Shown here: positions 22,202 through 34,600 of the stretch, piece after piece | Layout: each line of letters begins with the position of its first letter | Position numbering within the stretch: position 1 is the stretch's first letter | NCBI GenBank assembly: GCA_035048815.1 | Contig: JAUCBN010000018.1 | Location: 14,713,001-14,777,000 of the forward strand | Direction: 5' to 3' | Length of the DNA: 64,000 bases | Source: Abelmoschus esculentus | Taxonomy: Eukaryota; Streptophyta; Magnoliopsida; Malvales; Malvaceae | Position numbers and translations under genes: made by a program | Notes under the pieces: model-generated | The model's database searches: none | What the model saw: the letters and a program-made list of their open reading frames with translations, nothing else | Told to the model about the DNA's origin: nothing

Positions 22202-23440
22202 TAATGATAAAAAATATACTTTACGGACAATATTACTTGATTCTAGAATATAAAAAAAAATATCATTTTTTATTATTTTTAAATTCTAAATAATAAATAT
22301 AGTTAATAACACTTAAATTTCAAGTGAAATGAGTAACGATTGTGAATGAAAATTGAGAGAAAAATGGTTTTGAAATAAAGATATTTTAGGAATAAATTAA
22401 TCACTTAAAAGATAAGAAAAAGAGTAAGAAAAGAAACAAATATTCGGTGCAAATGCAATGAATTCACTACCCCTTCTTATTAATAAAACTCACCGTTGTG
22501 TTGTAAACTTTTAATCTGAACACCGAAGTGTAGTGAGTTTTAACTTAGGATGGTATTTAAAAATTAGTTTGTAACTAGATTTAAATGTAAATTATGAGAA
22601 ATTATATCGTAACATTCTTATTATGTTATATAATGAGATTAATTAATTAAATATATTTATTTTATTAATATTTTTATCAAATAAAATTTTACTTAGTAAA
22701 AATTAATTTTAAATATAATTTATAATAAATATTAATGAATGTTCACTTGATAAAATAAATAAAATAAAAAATTAATTAAATGGATATATTCAGATCCTGT
22801 CATAATATAATTTCTCGTAAATTATATAATTGTGTTGTGTTTAGATAATTATTGTAATTTGTGAATTTCATTAGATTGGAAATCTTTAATTAAACTTATT
22901 TTGATGAGAAATTATTAAATAAATCATGTTCATATTATCCGTAGTTCAATTAATTTCATTTGTTCATCTCAAAATAACTACCTAATAGCTACCCACTCTC
23001 TAATTACGTATGGGAAAAAGATGATAATTCACCTTAGAAAAAAAATGAGATAGATGAATATAGTTGGTTGAGACCATAAATGATGCGGTGAGCAAGGTTC
23101 ATCTAATATTTTTTTCTATTTCAGGGGTTATATTTAGATACAATTGTGTAAAGAAAATTTAGACAATCTTTTTATAAAATTTAAAACCTAAATCTCAAAC
23201 TCAGTAACCTAAAACCTTAAATTCTAAATTCTAACCATAAATCTTAACTTTACACCTACACACCAATCTCTGAACCTTAAATTATATACCCTAAAATTAA
23301 AGAATTTATATAAAATTTAATTTACACAAAACATATATATCAAAATATTTTCTATCAATGCTGATAATCAACTAATTTTCATAAGTATAAAAGATAATAA
23401 TCTCCCATCTTTAATACACTTGGTGATTCTGTTATCTTTT
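22202..23440. other. Intergenic, AT-rich; diverged 'aaacctaaat' tract
   Basis: No gene. 23180-23295 contains a loose series of 'taaaaccttaaattctaa'-type words, which resembles neither a true telomere repeat nor a known element. The final part adjoins the 3' end of the RMND5-type gene. Confidence 0.5.
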
Positions 23441-23638
23441 ACAACACCATGAATGCGGAAAGAATGTATATTTACAACTGTGTTCATCAATAAACAGTGC
23501 ACCATCAGTCCATCGCTGACCAGCATTGCCACCATTTCCACATGGGTCGCACCACATCAATTTCTAGTTCTATACATTTTTAATTCAGGAAATAGATTTT
23601 TTAAATACAACCCCATGGTACACATTAGGTTCTTTACA
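23440..23638 (-). other. Probable 3' untranslated region of the RMND5-type gene
   Basis: About 200 bases following the stop codon keep a composition closer to coding DNA than the flanking AT-rich sequence. On the minus strand 'ttgtaaatatac' (near 23470) could serve as part of a plant polyadenylation signal. The exact end cannot be read from sequence alone. Confidence 0.4.
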
Positions 23639-24796
23639 TCAGAAATCCAGTTGCCTGCACCGTGAGGCACCAATATCGGATGGACAGTACGGGCACTTGA
23701 AAGTTTTTGAATCATTCTTCGACATCTTGTTGATAGACTGTTTGCAGAGCACATGACCACACGGCATCAGCATCGGTGGGTTATCATCAGTTGATTGTTC
23801 CTTCGACACAGGGCACACAAATATGGAATGAAATTGGAACTCTTTATCCAATTCCACTGGCACTGGCAACTGCTTCATCGATTGCCATTCCTGCTTCTTC
23901 CCGGACATGACAGTCATGAACTTTAGAAGAGGAGGTAGCGCTTGCACACCGGCAGCTATTGTCACACTCAATGGACTCTCATATGATTGCCCCAGAAGAT
24001 TGCAGAACTGCCCGGTGAGCTCCTCAGCCGCTATATCCCAATTGGTTGGTGATAGTAAATGAGCATACGGGGACTGATGAAGTCTACCAGAATACAATAG
24101 ACAGCCCATGAGTTTCTGAATTTCAGCCATATGGCTTCCAGCAAACAAAGAAAAGTTTGTTCTTGCATACTTGAGTGCTTCGTCTCTGCTTCCCGTTTGC
24201 AGTATTTTTACGAACTGCAAATGGTGGAGTCTTAGCAGAAGGTCTGAACCATTTTCTTTGAGTTTATCAGAGTTTGTGGTTGCCCATTTCAGGGAAGGGT
24301 CTAGCTTCGTATTCTTCATAGCATCAAGTATTTGATACATTTCTTGGAAAAGAAGTCTCGTAGAAGCAGCGGCTTCTGCACCCCCAGATTCATTTATGAA
24401 ACAATCACCAACATCGAACAACCCCCAACGAAAGAAATGGCTGGCAATTATTTGGTTAACTGTATAAGAATCAAACTCAATATTTCGAGAAGCCTTGGAT
24501 ATATCAGGATTAAAGGCTCTGTCAACTGCTTTTTGATACTTGCTAAGTGCTATGTTCAGTTCCTTCTGTGTGCCTTCCAGCTGACTGAGAGGAGCAATTT
24601 CATGCAACTTTTTCTTCAGTTCAGTAAGTACATATTTATAATGAACAGTGGTCGACTGCATCATCTCTACTGCCTTCAAAATTTCTTGGACAATCAGGTC
24701 TGTAACTTCCTGGGTTTTAGAACAGGACAGTTTTTGCTTCTTTGCAATACGATCAACAGCATCTTTTAGACCATTCAACTTCATTTTCAGTTCCAT
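23639..24796 (-). CDS. RMND5: RMND5/GID2-type E3 ubiquitin ligase subunit of the GID/CTLH complex
   Basis: Uninterrupted frame of 385 codons, the usual length for plant RMND5 homologues. Residues about 1-100 are predicted helical; 108-140 form the LisH motif (SYTVNQIIASHFFRWG...); about 150-210 the CTLH region; about 215-300 the CRA region. The C-terminus has a degenerate Gid-type RING: C328, C346-G-H348, C351, C368-P-Y-C371. In yeast and animals Rmd5/RMND5 pairs with Fyv10/MAEA through the RING halves, and the CTLH complex ubiquitinates metabolic enzymes and other targets; in plants it is a predicted cytosolic/nuclear E3 subunit. The start at 24796 begins MELKMKLNGLKDAVDRIAKKQKLS, in keeping with family N-termini. 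The coding part is intronless; introns are inferred in the leader. It is the only intact host gene seen here. The gene symbol is by family, and the plant paralogue cannot be assigned from memory. Confidence 0.93.
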   Translation of the reverse strand: MELKMKLNGLKDAVDRIAKKQKLSCSKTQEVTDLIVQEILKAVEMMQSTTVHYKYVLTELKKKLHEIAPLSQLEGTQKELNIALSKYQKAVDRAFNPDISKASRNIEFDSYTVNQIIASHFFRWGLFDVGDCFINESGGAEAAASTRLLFQEMYQILDAMKNTKLDPSLKWATTNSDKLKENGSDLLLRLHHLQFVKILQTGSRDEALKYARTNFSLFAGSHMAEIQKLMGCLLYSGRLHQSPYAHLLSPTNWDIAAEELTGQFCNLLGQSYESPLSVTIAAGVQALPPLLKFMTVMSGKKQEWQSMKQLPVPVELDKEFQFHSIFVCPVSKEQSTDDNPPMLMPCGHVLCKQSINKMSKNDSKTFKCPYCPSDIGASRCRQLDF

Positions 24797-26315
24797 TCAC
24801 TGTGTCAGTTATTCAAGAATGGTGGTACAACAGCACCTGCCAAGAAAGTGACAAAAATAACAGTCAGTATTCTAATTCCAACACAGATCTATGTGCCAAC
24901 GCAAAAGTAAATAAAACCAAGATCAAATCCGCAGCTAATAAATTCACAAATATCACCAACACCAAAGCAGTAAGCACATCATCAGTGCAGAAATGTATAG
25001 ATTTCCATTTGGATTCAGGTTCATGTCATAACCGAATCTAGTAAATTATTGAATAAATTTCAAATGTAGCAGAAGTGGCAAAGTTAAGCCCATCCAAGAA
25101 ATTATGGCATAAACCATACATCCAAAATCAACAAACACTATTTCAGTACACTACATATAGGATTCATTTCTTAGGCTTTGTTGACTTCTATCACCAAACA
25201 AAAGGCAACATTTTAAACTATTCAAAATTTACTTCAATCACCTTTCCTTTATTTATTTTACATTTCAAACTGTCACATTTGTCCTGGTCCACTCAATTCC
25301 TCATACCACATTATTTGTAATACATATAAACATATACCGAAAATTCAGCATAGCTCGAGCTGGTTACTAGTTAATAATTCACAGCCAAACCAGCACTCTT
25401 ACAATCCATTCAATTCAGAATTGTGTGAAATATTAGATTTGCTTTAAATAAATCAAAGAAACTCTAAGGGGATAAATATGATCACCATTAATTAGTAAAG
25501 ACTGACCCCAGATGCCAACTTTAAAGCTTTGAAACTAATATCTACACAAGGTGAATCAATAAGTTGATAGGAAAAGGATGCATATTAAAATCCGAGTCTC
25601 ATATAAACCAATTAATATGCATGATCTTCTATTCAACGAGTTCATAGCTTTCTTCTGTTTCAAAGTGACATTTCAATAGTGTTCACTCGACAAACTGAAA
25701 AAGCTTTATAGAAGCAACTAAACAGTAATGGATACGAAAACTAAGCAATAAATGAATCAAAATAAAGAGGAAAAAAAGAATAGCATGCACCTCAAATTAC
25801 AAATATTAAGTTTCGGCTCGTAAATACTTGGAAATGATTCCTGCACACAAAATGAATAACCAGATTCAGTGTTCAAATCAATCCAAAAACTACAACATGG
25901 ATTTCATTCAAAGTAAAATTCGGAGAGATAAATTCAACATAAGAGTATGAGATCAAAGAACTAAATCATCAGTTTAACCGAAATGAAAAAAAAAATACCA
26001 AATCAATTACAGAAGAAAAAAAAAGAAGAGAAAAACTTCATCGTAATTTACCTAATTATACAAGGAAGAGAGACAGAAATTAAGGAGAAATAATATATTT
26101 ATATTAGCTGATAAAAATAAGAAATGAGATTTGAATATAGAACTCATTATTATTTCTCAAGGGAAAAACAATGAAAGGGGAAACGTACGGATTTTCGGAG
26201 GAGCGAATCAGTGCAGGGAAACCATTGTTGAGAAGCAAACGCTGCTGCGTGAGGTAGGAGGAAGAAGAGGGTGATAGGGAGAGTGAAATGACAATAAAGG
26301 GCTTAGCGGTTTAAT
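24797..26315 (-). other. 5' leader of the RMND5-type gene with two inferred introns
   Basis: Reading the minus strand, a first exon from about 26315 ends at 26189 before GTACGT (26183-26188), a strong donor. 'tttgtgtgcag' (ending 25841) could be the acceptor of a 50-nt exon (25791-25840) followed by GTGCAT. 'tttcttggcag' (ending 24837) would be the last acceptor, 40 bases before the ATG. The intervening DNA is T-rich on the coding strand, as plant introns are, and lacks retroelement sequence. Start and splice sites are inferred, not observed; the middle exon is the least certain. Confidence 0.45.
26208..26225 (-). CDS. Five-codon upstream ORF in the RMND5 leader
   Basis: In the inferred first exon 'caacaatgg' opens ATG GTT TCC CTG CAC TGA (peptide MVSLH). 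The context (A at -3, G at +4) is favourable. It would be the first AUG of the transcript if transcription begins near 26315, and so could lower translation of the main ORF. It may equally be neutral. Confidence 0.4.
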   Translation of the reverse strand: MVSLH

Positions 26316-26335
26316 CCTGGCCGTTGGTAATAGTC

Positions 26336-26356
26336 GGATTCTTTTATAGTGGGCCT
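26336..26356 (-). promoter_or_regulatory. Core promoter: TATA box with adjacent TGGGCC site-II motif
   Basis: On the minus strand the sequence reads GTAGGCCCACTATAAAAGAA: TATAAAAG (26341-26348), with GGCCCA (= TGGGCC, 26350-26355) immediately upstream. TGGGCC/T 'site II' elements bind TCP factors and are common in promoters of plant housekeeping genes. A start about 30 bases downstream would be near 26315 and would place the pyrimidine-rich 'ctccctatcaccctcttctt' at the beginning of the transcript. Confidence 0.6.
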
Positions 26357-26359
26357 ACG

Positions 26360-26899
26360 TTGGCTTTAATTAATAGATTGAATAATAACGATGACTACGT
26401 AATAGTAATTTTATTAAAATTTAAAAATAATTATTTAGATTAAATCGAAAGAAACAGAAAAATCGCTTTCGATATCTTTAATAACAAAATATAATGTCAA
26501 CTTGAGTTCGTTTTTTTTATTTTCATTGGTTTTATTGAAATTTTTATAATTTTAATTTATGATTATTTAAAATTTATTATTACTAAAAATAATTCATCCG
26601 ACGTATTTTTAATTTTAATGAGTAAATTGTTTTTGTTATTGATTTTTTTACATCGTTTTCTCAATCTATTTTACTCTTCATCTATCACTACTATTACAAC
26701 AATTATTTTTTCTTATTTCGTTGCTAGGAGTTAGGAGAAAAAATCTTTTCTGATCTAAATATTTTGATAGGAAGTGTCGTTTCGAATTTTTATATATCTT
26801 TTTTTTATGACGAAGAATAAAGATATCTAAATTAAGGCTCAATCTCCTCTTATAATAGATCAATTACGTCAATCAGTGGATTTTTAAAAACTAAAACTG
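26360..26899. other. Gene-upstream AT-rich spacer
   Basis: No gene or repeat that I can name. Between the promoter of the RMND5-type gene and the 3' side of the LINE. Confidence 0.5.
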
Positions 26900-26989
26900 T
26901 AATAGGGCCTCCTCTATAGTAACCAGTTAACCAATTTGCAATCTTGTTAACACGACGTTTTATTTTGTAAACTTCAAATAACTAAGAAT

Positions 26990-27330
26990 GCGACATTAAC
27001 TCATTCGCAACAACCACCAAAGATGTCCCAGCTAAGCTCTCTGACGAACGGTTCAATATTTTGACAACCTCACATTATCAGTCTCAAGAATAACTTTATG
27101 ACATCTAATCCGTCAAGCATGAGATAAAATATCAATAGCAACCCATAATTTCGCAAGAAAAATTAAACACCGACCTATGATACGAGAAAAACCAAATAAT
27201 CATTGACCTTGATCATCTCGAATGATCCCACCAACTGAAGTCGTGCCGTCATTAGATCTCATTGCGCAATCGCAATTTGCTTTCACCCAACCAATTGGAG
27301 GTCTTTGACAAACCATTACCTATGAACCAT
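26990..27330 (-). pseudogene. LINE RNase H-like domain remnant
   Basis: Minus-strand text near 27310-27190 reads PPIGWVKANCDCAMRS, then GGIIRDDQGQ, the start of the plant LINE RNase H (RVT_3) fold with its first Asp. A stop follows the second Gln. Later text (AKLWVAIDILSHA near 27150) suits the helix containing the catalytic Glu but shows no Glu. Confidence 0.65.
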
Positions 27331-27607
27331 TAGAAATCAAATTTTATTGTGTAGATTCAAAATAACCAACACATTCTTCTAAAATGGTTATACTATGAGT
27401 GTACATATTTTCTTTATCAATAAAATCTTCATAAAAAATAAGGTTGCATCTTTATTTTCAAATAAACCAACATGTGATTGTAAAGCGAGCATCCCAATTT
27501 AATGTCTGACGCTCCATTGTACCCAAACCCTGTAGATTACAACACAATCAATCCATAAAATGCATAGGTAGAAGGTCGTTAAGTTTATCATGAACTATCA
27601 CTTGTTG

Positions 27608-27844
27608 TCATACTCTTAATATTCTAGGGCAATGCCTTAATATATGGTCTAGAGATTCTGATTCACGTTTGCAAAGATGACATAACTCAGAATTTGTTAA
27701 ATGTTGCCTACTTCTCTCCACATTAGTTATCAATCGATCATGGAAAGCAAGCCACAAGAAAATTTTAGTCCTCTGTTGAATTTTTAATCCCCAAATTTTC
27801 TTCCAAATCGAATCTCTTACACTTGCACGACCAAGCGATAACAC
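27608..27844 (-). pseudogene. LINE zf-RVT domain remnant
   Basis: A 78-residue open stretch reads SIWKKIWGLKIQQRTKIFLW and further on C-HLC-KRESES-LDHILRHC, the Trp-rich and Cys/His pattern of the reverse transcriptase zinc-binding domain that follows plant LINE reverse transcriptases. It is only a fragment between stops. Confidence 0.8.
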
Positions 27845-28485
27845 TCTATATGCCGACTGAGTTGAGAAGCATCGATTAGGTTCTTATCTCCAACCCATCA
27901 TATCCGAGTTAGAGTCCAACTTTGGAGATAATATTGTTGTAATTTTCTGTACAATCTATATTGATAAAGACCTTGAAACTAGACGTCAATCTCATTCTCC
28001 AGACAAAGTTATCATATCCGAAATAGAAAATGGACGCGAAATATCAGGTAAGATATTTTTAAATGCCAATTTGCCTTCTGAATCAAGCCAATTATTATAC
28101 CAAAACTCAGTATTTTGTTCATTTCTTATATTCTAACTAATATTCTCCAAAAAGTATTCTTACACATTCATCAAACCATACCATAATCTTGAATATTTTG
28201 ATCTTCTTATATCAGTCGACACCTCTTCATATATTTTATATTTAGACCTCAAAACCTGATTCATAATTTATCAATGGTTGAGACAAATTGATAAGCGAAC
28301 TTCATTATAAAAGAATTATTCTAAATAGAGAGATTTTTAATGCCTAGTCTACCGTCATCTATAGTTCTTTGAATTATTTCCCATCGAATAAGAGGCAAAG
28401 CAAAATTACCTAAATCAGAATCTTATACAAACATACGAATCAATTTTTTCATAGCGTCATAAACACCTTTGGATACCCAAGTGGA

Positions 28486-29640
28486 TTACATTACATAAAT
28501 AGGGATCGACTGCAAAACAACTTTATCAAGAGTAATATGACCTGCTAATAAAAGTATTTTTGCAGCCCACCATGATAGACGATTTCTTATCTGCTCAAGG
28601 AGATAAGCGTAAGTAGCCTTAGTGACCCTGGAATGTAATAGAGAAACACTAAGATATCTCGCTAAATTTGAAACCTCTTTAAAACCAAAATTGGATGCGA
28701 TCGATGTCAGAACATGATTAGGACAATTTTTTGAGAAATGGATTTGGGATTTTGCAATACCAATCCTGTGACCAGATGTTGCACAAAAGATCTCCATAAT
28801 ACTCTTGATTGTTCTTATTTGACTCATGCTAACTTTTGTAAAAAGAATAAGATCATCGAAAAAAATAAATATGATAAATTTGGACCCCACAACCAAAATG
28901 AATAGATTACCAGTTCCCGGTACCCACATGTTGTCCAATGACTTGTGACAAGAATTCTATACATAACAAAGATATACGGTGCAAGAGGGTCACCCTGAAG
29001 AATCTCCTTAGTTGGTATGAAATCTTCAATTAACTCTCTATTTCATAAATTTTTTGTAGTCACCAATCGTATACAAACCATAATGAGTGTAATTAGTTTT
29101 GACGAAATTCCTGTTAAACCCAAGATTTTTTCTATGAAATCCCACTCTAAACTATCGTAAGCTTTCTTCAAGTCCACTTTAATCGCCATCAATGTTTTTC
29201 TCTTACATTTAGTAGCCATTGAATGCATAACCACTTGAGCAATAACAATATTATCAATAATTGTCACCCAGGAACAAAACTGGCTTGCAAACGAGAAATT
29301 CAGCTAGACAAGAAAAGTTTAAGATGACAAACCAAAAGTTTAGATATAACCTTATACAACACATTACAAAGACTAATCGATTGAAACTGAAAAATAAATT
29401 CAGGCCCTTCAACCTTAGGAATTAGAACAAGAAGTGTTTTATTCACTCATTCCTCAAGTTGCTTTGAATAAAAAAATTTACACACAAAATCATAGATTGA
29501 AGGACCTACCACTACCCAGTTATGTTGATAAAAAGCAACAGAAAGATCATCAACACTTGGAGACTTAAGAGGGTTCACATTAAAAATTACTTGTCGAAAT
29601 TTATCCATTGTAACGGGATTAAATAACGGTCTCATCTCAA
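28486..29640 (-). pseudogene. LINE reverse transcriptase remnant
   Basis: Three open pieces: 29635-29447 (NPLKSPSVDDLSVAFYQ, the KSPGPDG-type motif), 29267-29043 (MAIKVDLKKAYDSLEWDF, with the first catalytic Asp), and 28938-28486 (FFDDLILFTK in place of FADDLILF, then a thumb region ending in SIPIYVM). The catalytic Asp pair is kept but the frame breaks between pieces rule out a working protein. Confidence 0.82.
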
Positions 29641-29690
29641 CCTCAGATGTCTTCCTTTGATATCATATTTTACGAGTTTTTTTAATATTC

Positions 29691-31361
29691 TTAGATCGTA
29701 TAATTATATATGTATTTTAGAGGTTAGATATTAATTAAATTAAATTTAAATTAATTTTAATAAATATAATATGAACCCTTAAATACTGATTTTCTGGTGT
29801 CGTGAGGGTATGAAATGATTTTCACTTGTAACTAACTCTTAAACTCATTTTTTTATTAACTTTTTTGATGTTTGATCTATCTTACTCAAATGACTGGTGG
29901 CAACTTTCTCATTTTTACGGGAGCTTTTTTCTAAATTTTCACTAAAATCCAGTTTTTGATTCCCTTCGTAAATTTTAATTTTTTTTAAAAATACGAGGAT
30001 TTTAACACGTAAATTTTTAGTAACTATAAACCCCAAACCTCAAAATCCTTAAATTGACGCCACTAACATTGTCAATAGAGTCGTCAAATCTCATTGTCAC
30101 AGTCGCTTGAGGTTTTCAATCATTCATTATCGATAATTAATAAAAAATATATCAATCAAAGGTCGAACAACAATGAGTTTTTCATGTTCATTGTATGGTG
30201 TTGAATTGATATCAATTTCGACAGTTACTAATGATGGATGATTTAGGAAAATGAGCGATAATCTTAAATGACAATAATTGCGAGATCTGACGTGACTACC
30301 GACGAAAGTAGTAGTGTTAACTTTAGGCTTAAGATTTTAGGGGTTTAGAGATTTTAAAACTATTTTGTGTTTTTTTTAAAATCTTAAGATATTGTTTTAT
30401 TAATTAAAAAAAACAAAAACCATTAAGCTATGAATTTTACCTTAAAATATTAACATAATAAAATTTTAAGCATATATTTTAGTCAAAAAATTAGATATTT
30501 ATCTTGAAAAAAATGTATAATTTTGACATATATTTTTAAATTAAATCTTATTTGAATTTATATTTTACTATTCAAATTTTAATTAGTTTTTTAGTTGAAT
30601 TTATAAAATTATAAATTTCAAAGAAAGTTTAGTTTTTTCGTATCAAATAAAATCAAATAATTTAATTTTTAAGTCAAATTAAAATTTTCACCACTCTAGT
30701 TGTGTTTCTTAAAATTATTATTATGGTAATTCTACAAACCATCTACCAATAGCTTGAGGATTAACAATCGAGGATGGTTACCTAATCATATTAAATGACG
30801 CTCTTAGCTTGGATACATTTTTTTCTTCTAAAATAACAATCTTAGTTAATAAAGTGCTCGATTTGTTAGCTTACAATGGTTGGAAGGGGCCAACATACAC
30901 TTTTTGGGTACGAAAATTGGCCCATTTTAAAAAATAATAATTCTAAAATTTTGGAAAAAAATATTGAAATACTTTTTAAATTTACTTTTAAGAAATTCAG
31001 GAATATTGCGCAAATAATATTATTAAATTTTTTATTTTATGAAATATGATGAGTGTTTTTTATTTTACCAAAATCTCTTTAATATAATTCATATATAATT
31101 TTAAAATTTTATTCTTCAATAATTTTAAAACTTCTTTTATTATTTGTATCTTTATTTAAATAAAATCAAATTATTTCCTAGAAAATAATTTTTTATCTAT
31201 AATTTAATTAATTTCTCAAAAATATAAATAATAAAAATATGAATTTTAAGTTATTTATTTAAATATTAGTTTCCCCTACAAGTTTCAACATAAGTGAGGA
31301 ATATCAATTATTTTAAAATTAATTAATTAATAGTAAAACATACGTTTATATTAAAAATAAC
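29691..31361. other. AT-rich intergenic DNA without recognisable features
   Basis: No open frame, repeat pair or motif that I can support over 1.7 kb. 29764-30050 is somewhat less monotonous but does not resemble a known family. Confidence 0.5.
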
Positions 31362-31366
31362 TACAT

Positions 31367-31599
31367 TGTTGTAAATAAAATAATGAAGAACTAAAACAAG
31401 AATGAAAGAACAAAGAGAAGATAGAAAGAAATATATTTGTATTATTCTCAATATTGACTTGTGTACAGTGCCTTCATAAACTCATCTATTTATAGGCATA
31501 AGAAGTGCATAATATATTAAACTCTAATTAATGAAGATAATATTCCTAATGATAGAGTTCTTATTATGATAGACATCCACATAAAGAATATTCATAACA
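31367..31599 (-). repeat. 3' LTR of the minus-strand Copia element
   Basis: On the minus strand it begins TGTTATGAATATTCTTTATG and ends ATTTACAACA. It aligns with 35505-35771 throughout, apart from extra 'aagaataaa(g)agcaag' units in the other copy. Confidence 0.9.
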
Positions 31600-31609
31600 C
31601 TCCCCCTTA

Positions 31610-34600
31610 AATATCTATGAAGATAATGTGCCTCGTTAAAACCTTACTAAGATTAAAACCCTGTGGGAAAAAAATTCTTAGTGAAGGAAAAAGAGTACAC
31701 ACATCTTTGATACGCATAACATGTTGCCTCATTAAAACCTTACCAGGAAAACTCACTAGGACAAAACCTCGATTAAGGGAAAAAGAGTACAACGCGTATT
31801 TACTCCCTCTCATGAAAATATCATATAAGATCTTTGAATCTTCATAATTCAATATTGAGTACAATCTTTAAATGTTGAAGTAGATCATGCACTAGTGGAT
31901 AAATCTTCCAAATCATTATTTGAAATGATTCATTGAATACTATTCATCTAAAAATCACGAGGGACGAAACTTGAAGAAATATGCTTCGTTTTATCATATT
32001 TGATATATCCACTTTGAGATATAAATTTTGTATTATCTTTGTACAAGATAAGATAGTTTGCATCTTATCTTGTGAAAAACATTCACATATCTTCAGGATA
32101 TGTTTAGCCAAATATATATTTCGGTTTTGCCTCATGCATAACAATTATTTAAAGGTAATGATCTCGTAGCACTTAAATGATATTTCTGGACCAGCTAAGA
32201 TACGATGCATCCAGATCAAATAATATGTATATTGTACTTTAGACCAAGAATATCATTACCCTTTTCTTGAGGCGAAAAATCTTTGTTTACAGTAAGAGAC
32301 CTAGCAACAACTATAAGGGTGATCAATAGATATACATTATACATGTAAAATCTCTTTCAATATTTTTCTATATGTCGGTAAATGTACAAGGATTTGAGGA
32401 GATCTCTTTACAAGTCTCAACGATATTCAAATTATCGACATACACAACAATAAAAATTCAGAGCTAAACCTCTTAATAAAAATTCTCGGGAAAATAATTC
32501 ATATAGCATTATGCTAATAAGTATTCAATGAGACAATCATACCAAATACGCCTAAATTGTTTCAATCCATAAAAAGATATATTCAATATGATTGAATAAT
32601 GTTCTCGAGAACTTGAATGAACTACTTATGGTAATCTAAATCTTTCCGAAATTTTCATGTAAATATTATTGTCAAGAGGCCCATTCAAATATGATGTAAC
32701 AACATCCATTAGACAGAAACCGAATAATTTTATTTATTTCTAGACTAATCAAAATCTAAAATTAGTTGCATCCACCACCGAAAATTATATTTTCCTCATA
32801 ATCAATTTCATGTCTTTGTGAGAATCCTTGTGCAACCAAATAAACTTATATCTTGTGATTTCCTCTTTTAATTTCTCTTTCTCATAAAGGCTCGTTTATA
32901 TTCACAAGCTTTACACATTTCAATGTACGAACTATAGGCCCAAATACTTCTCTTTTCAAAAGATTTTAGTTTCGCCTAAATTGTCTTTCATATTGGTCAA
33001 TCATTTCTTTGTTTATATTGCCCAATTGACAATGGTTTATAATCCATATCATCAAATAAAATCTCTAGTGCTATATTGCATGCAAATATATTAACGACGT
33101 TGATTTAATTTCAGTTCCACTTATCACCAGACATGGCATAATCTATTGAGATCTCTTTATTATTAGGTACCTGAGTCATGTCAAGTCTCTGTTGGAGACC
33201 ATTTAATATCTTCTAGAGATTTTCATAATCATTGGTTTCTCGATCAGATCATCATAAAATATAGCTCCTTTTCTTTTTCGATGATCTTTTATCTTTGGAA
33301 CATACTTGTCTACTACGCTTTAAGTGTAAGGTAGACTCATTAGCAACTAGAGCTTATTCTTCCATAACATCAAATTTAATTGGAGCATTCATAGATGGTA
33401 TACGTGACTTAGTCACTCTTTTAGGGTTAGCAAAAACATCTGGCATTTTATTTGCTAAATGAATTATCCATTGAACTTATAGTTCGCATGTGTAACACGT
33501 GGATCAAAAAGAGAAAATGATAATTCATTCCAACTTATTTCTTTCCTCAGCTATTTATTTTCTCCCCCTAATGTTGGATAAATTGACTCATTAAAATGAT
33601 AGTCAATAAATCGGGTTGTAAATAAATTCCCTATCAGAAGCTCAAGATATTTAAATATGATACATATTCCCAAAAAAACTCATCTTTGTGCATTATGGTG
33701 GAGCAATTAGAACATATATCGCATACAAAAAAAATCTAAGATGAGAAATATTTGATTCCTGACCGAAAACTATTTGTAATGGGGAGAACTTATGATCATT
33801 TATTGGCTTGATGCTAATTTGTGATACTACATGTAAAATTACATATCATCAATATTATCAAGACTGATTGTCTTTAGAAAATAATCTGAAAAATGTGCTC
33901 ATAATTAATTTTATTAACTGAGCAAGTAGCCTCGCAAACACCAAGTTGCGGGTTAATAACAAGGATACACATAACCATCTAGTCGATGCATCGATAAAAA
34001 ATCATAAAATATCTAGATGGTCTTTAAGAAAGGTGTATAAGACCATATATATCACCTTGTATCCGTTCTAAAAAATTAATAGCACTTTATCTTAGATGTT
34101 GATGATTGAATAATTAAATTGCTTTCATAGCAAGTATTAAGTGAAATATTATCATGAAGAAAATTTTAGTTATTCAATAAATGATCACATGAAAGTTTCA
34201 GCAAATTTTCGCATCATAATTGAACCGAGATTGTCTAACCGGTCATGCCAAATAAAATTATCAATAAACATCTAGTTTATAATAAGTATAAGCTTCAATT
34301 TGTACTAATTCTTATGTAGTACAATATGGATGACAGTGCATGTAATTTTGCCAAAATTACATTATTGTCTTGAGTTATACTCGTAATATTGAGATAGTCA
34401 GCATTCCCTTGACTAATATTCTCAATATATTTCTGCAAATATCTTTAAAATTCAATAAGTCTCTTTACGATTTTAACGAATATAATACACTGTAAATATG
34501 AGATAAAGTCTCATTTGGCAAACATATTTGCTCAGTCGGAGCTTTCTATGATATTAGTACTTCCGGATATAGTACTCATATTATTCCTTGCATTTAAAAT

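Larger units (their letters stand above)
26900..29690 (-). mobile_element. 5'-truncated L1-type LINE (non-LTR retrotransposon), dead
   Basis: Minus-strand order is reverse transcriptase, then zf-RVT zinc-binding domain, then an RNase H-like domain, the arrangement of plant L1 elements. No endonuclease domain or ORF1 is found before 29690, so the 5' half is missing, as is usual for incomplete reverse transcription. No clear poly(A) end or target duplication was found. Frame breaks occur throughout. Its 3' side points toward the RMND5 promoter. Confidence 0.8.

Noticed and set aside
23180..23295. Telomere-like 'aaacctaaat' words
   Set aside because: Too irregular for TTTAGGG repeats; probably AT-rich drift.
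24332..24769. 145-codon plus-strand open frame
   Set aside because: It is antisense to the RMND5-type coding region, which has clear domain similarity, so it is a shadow frame.
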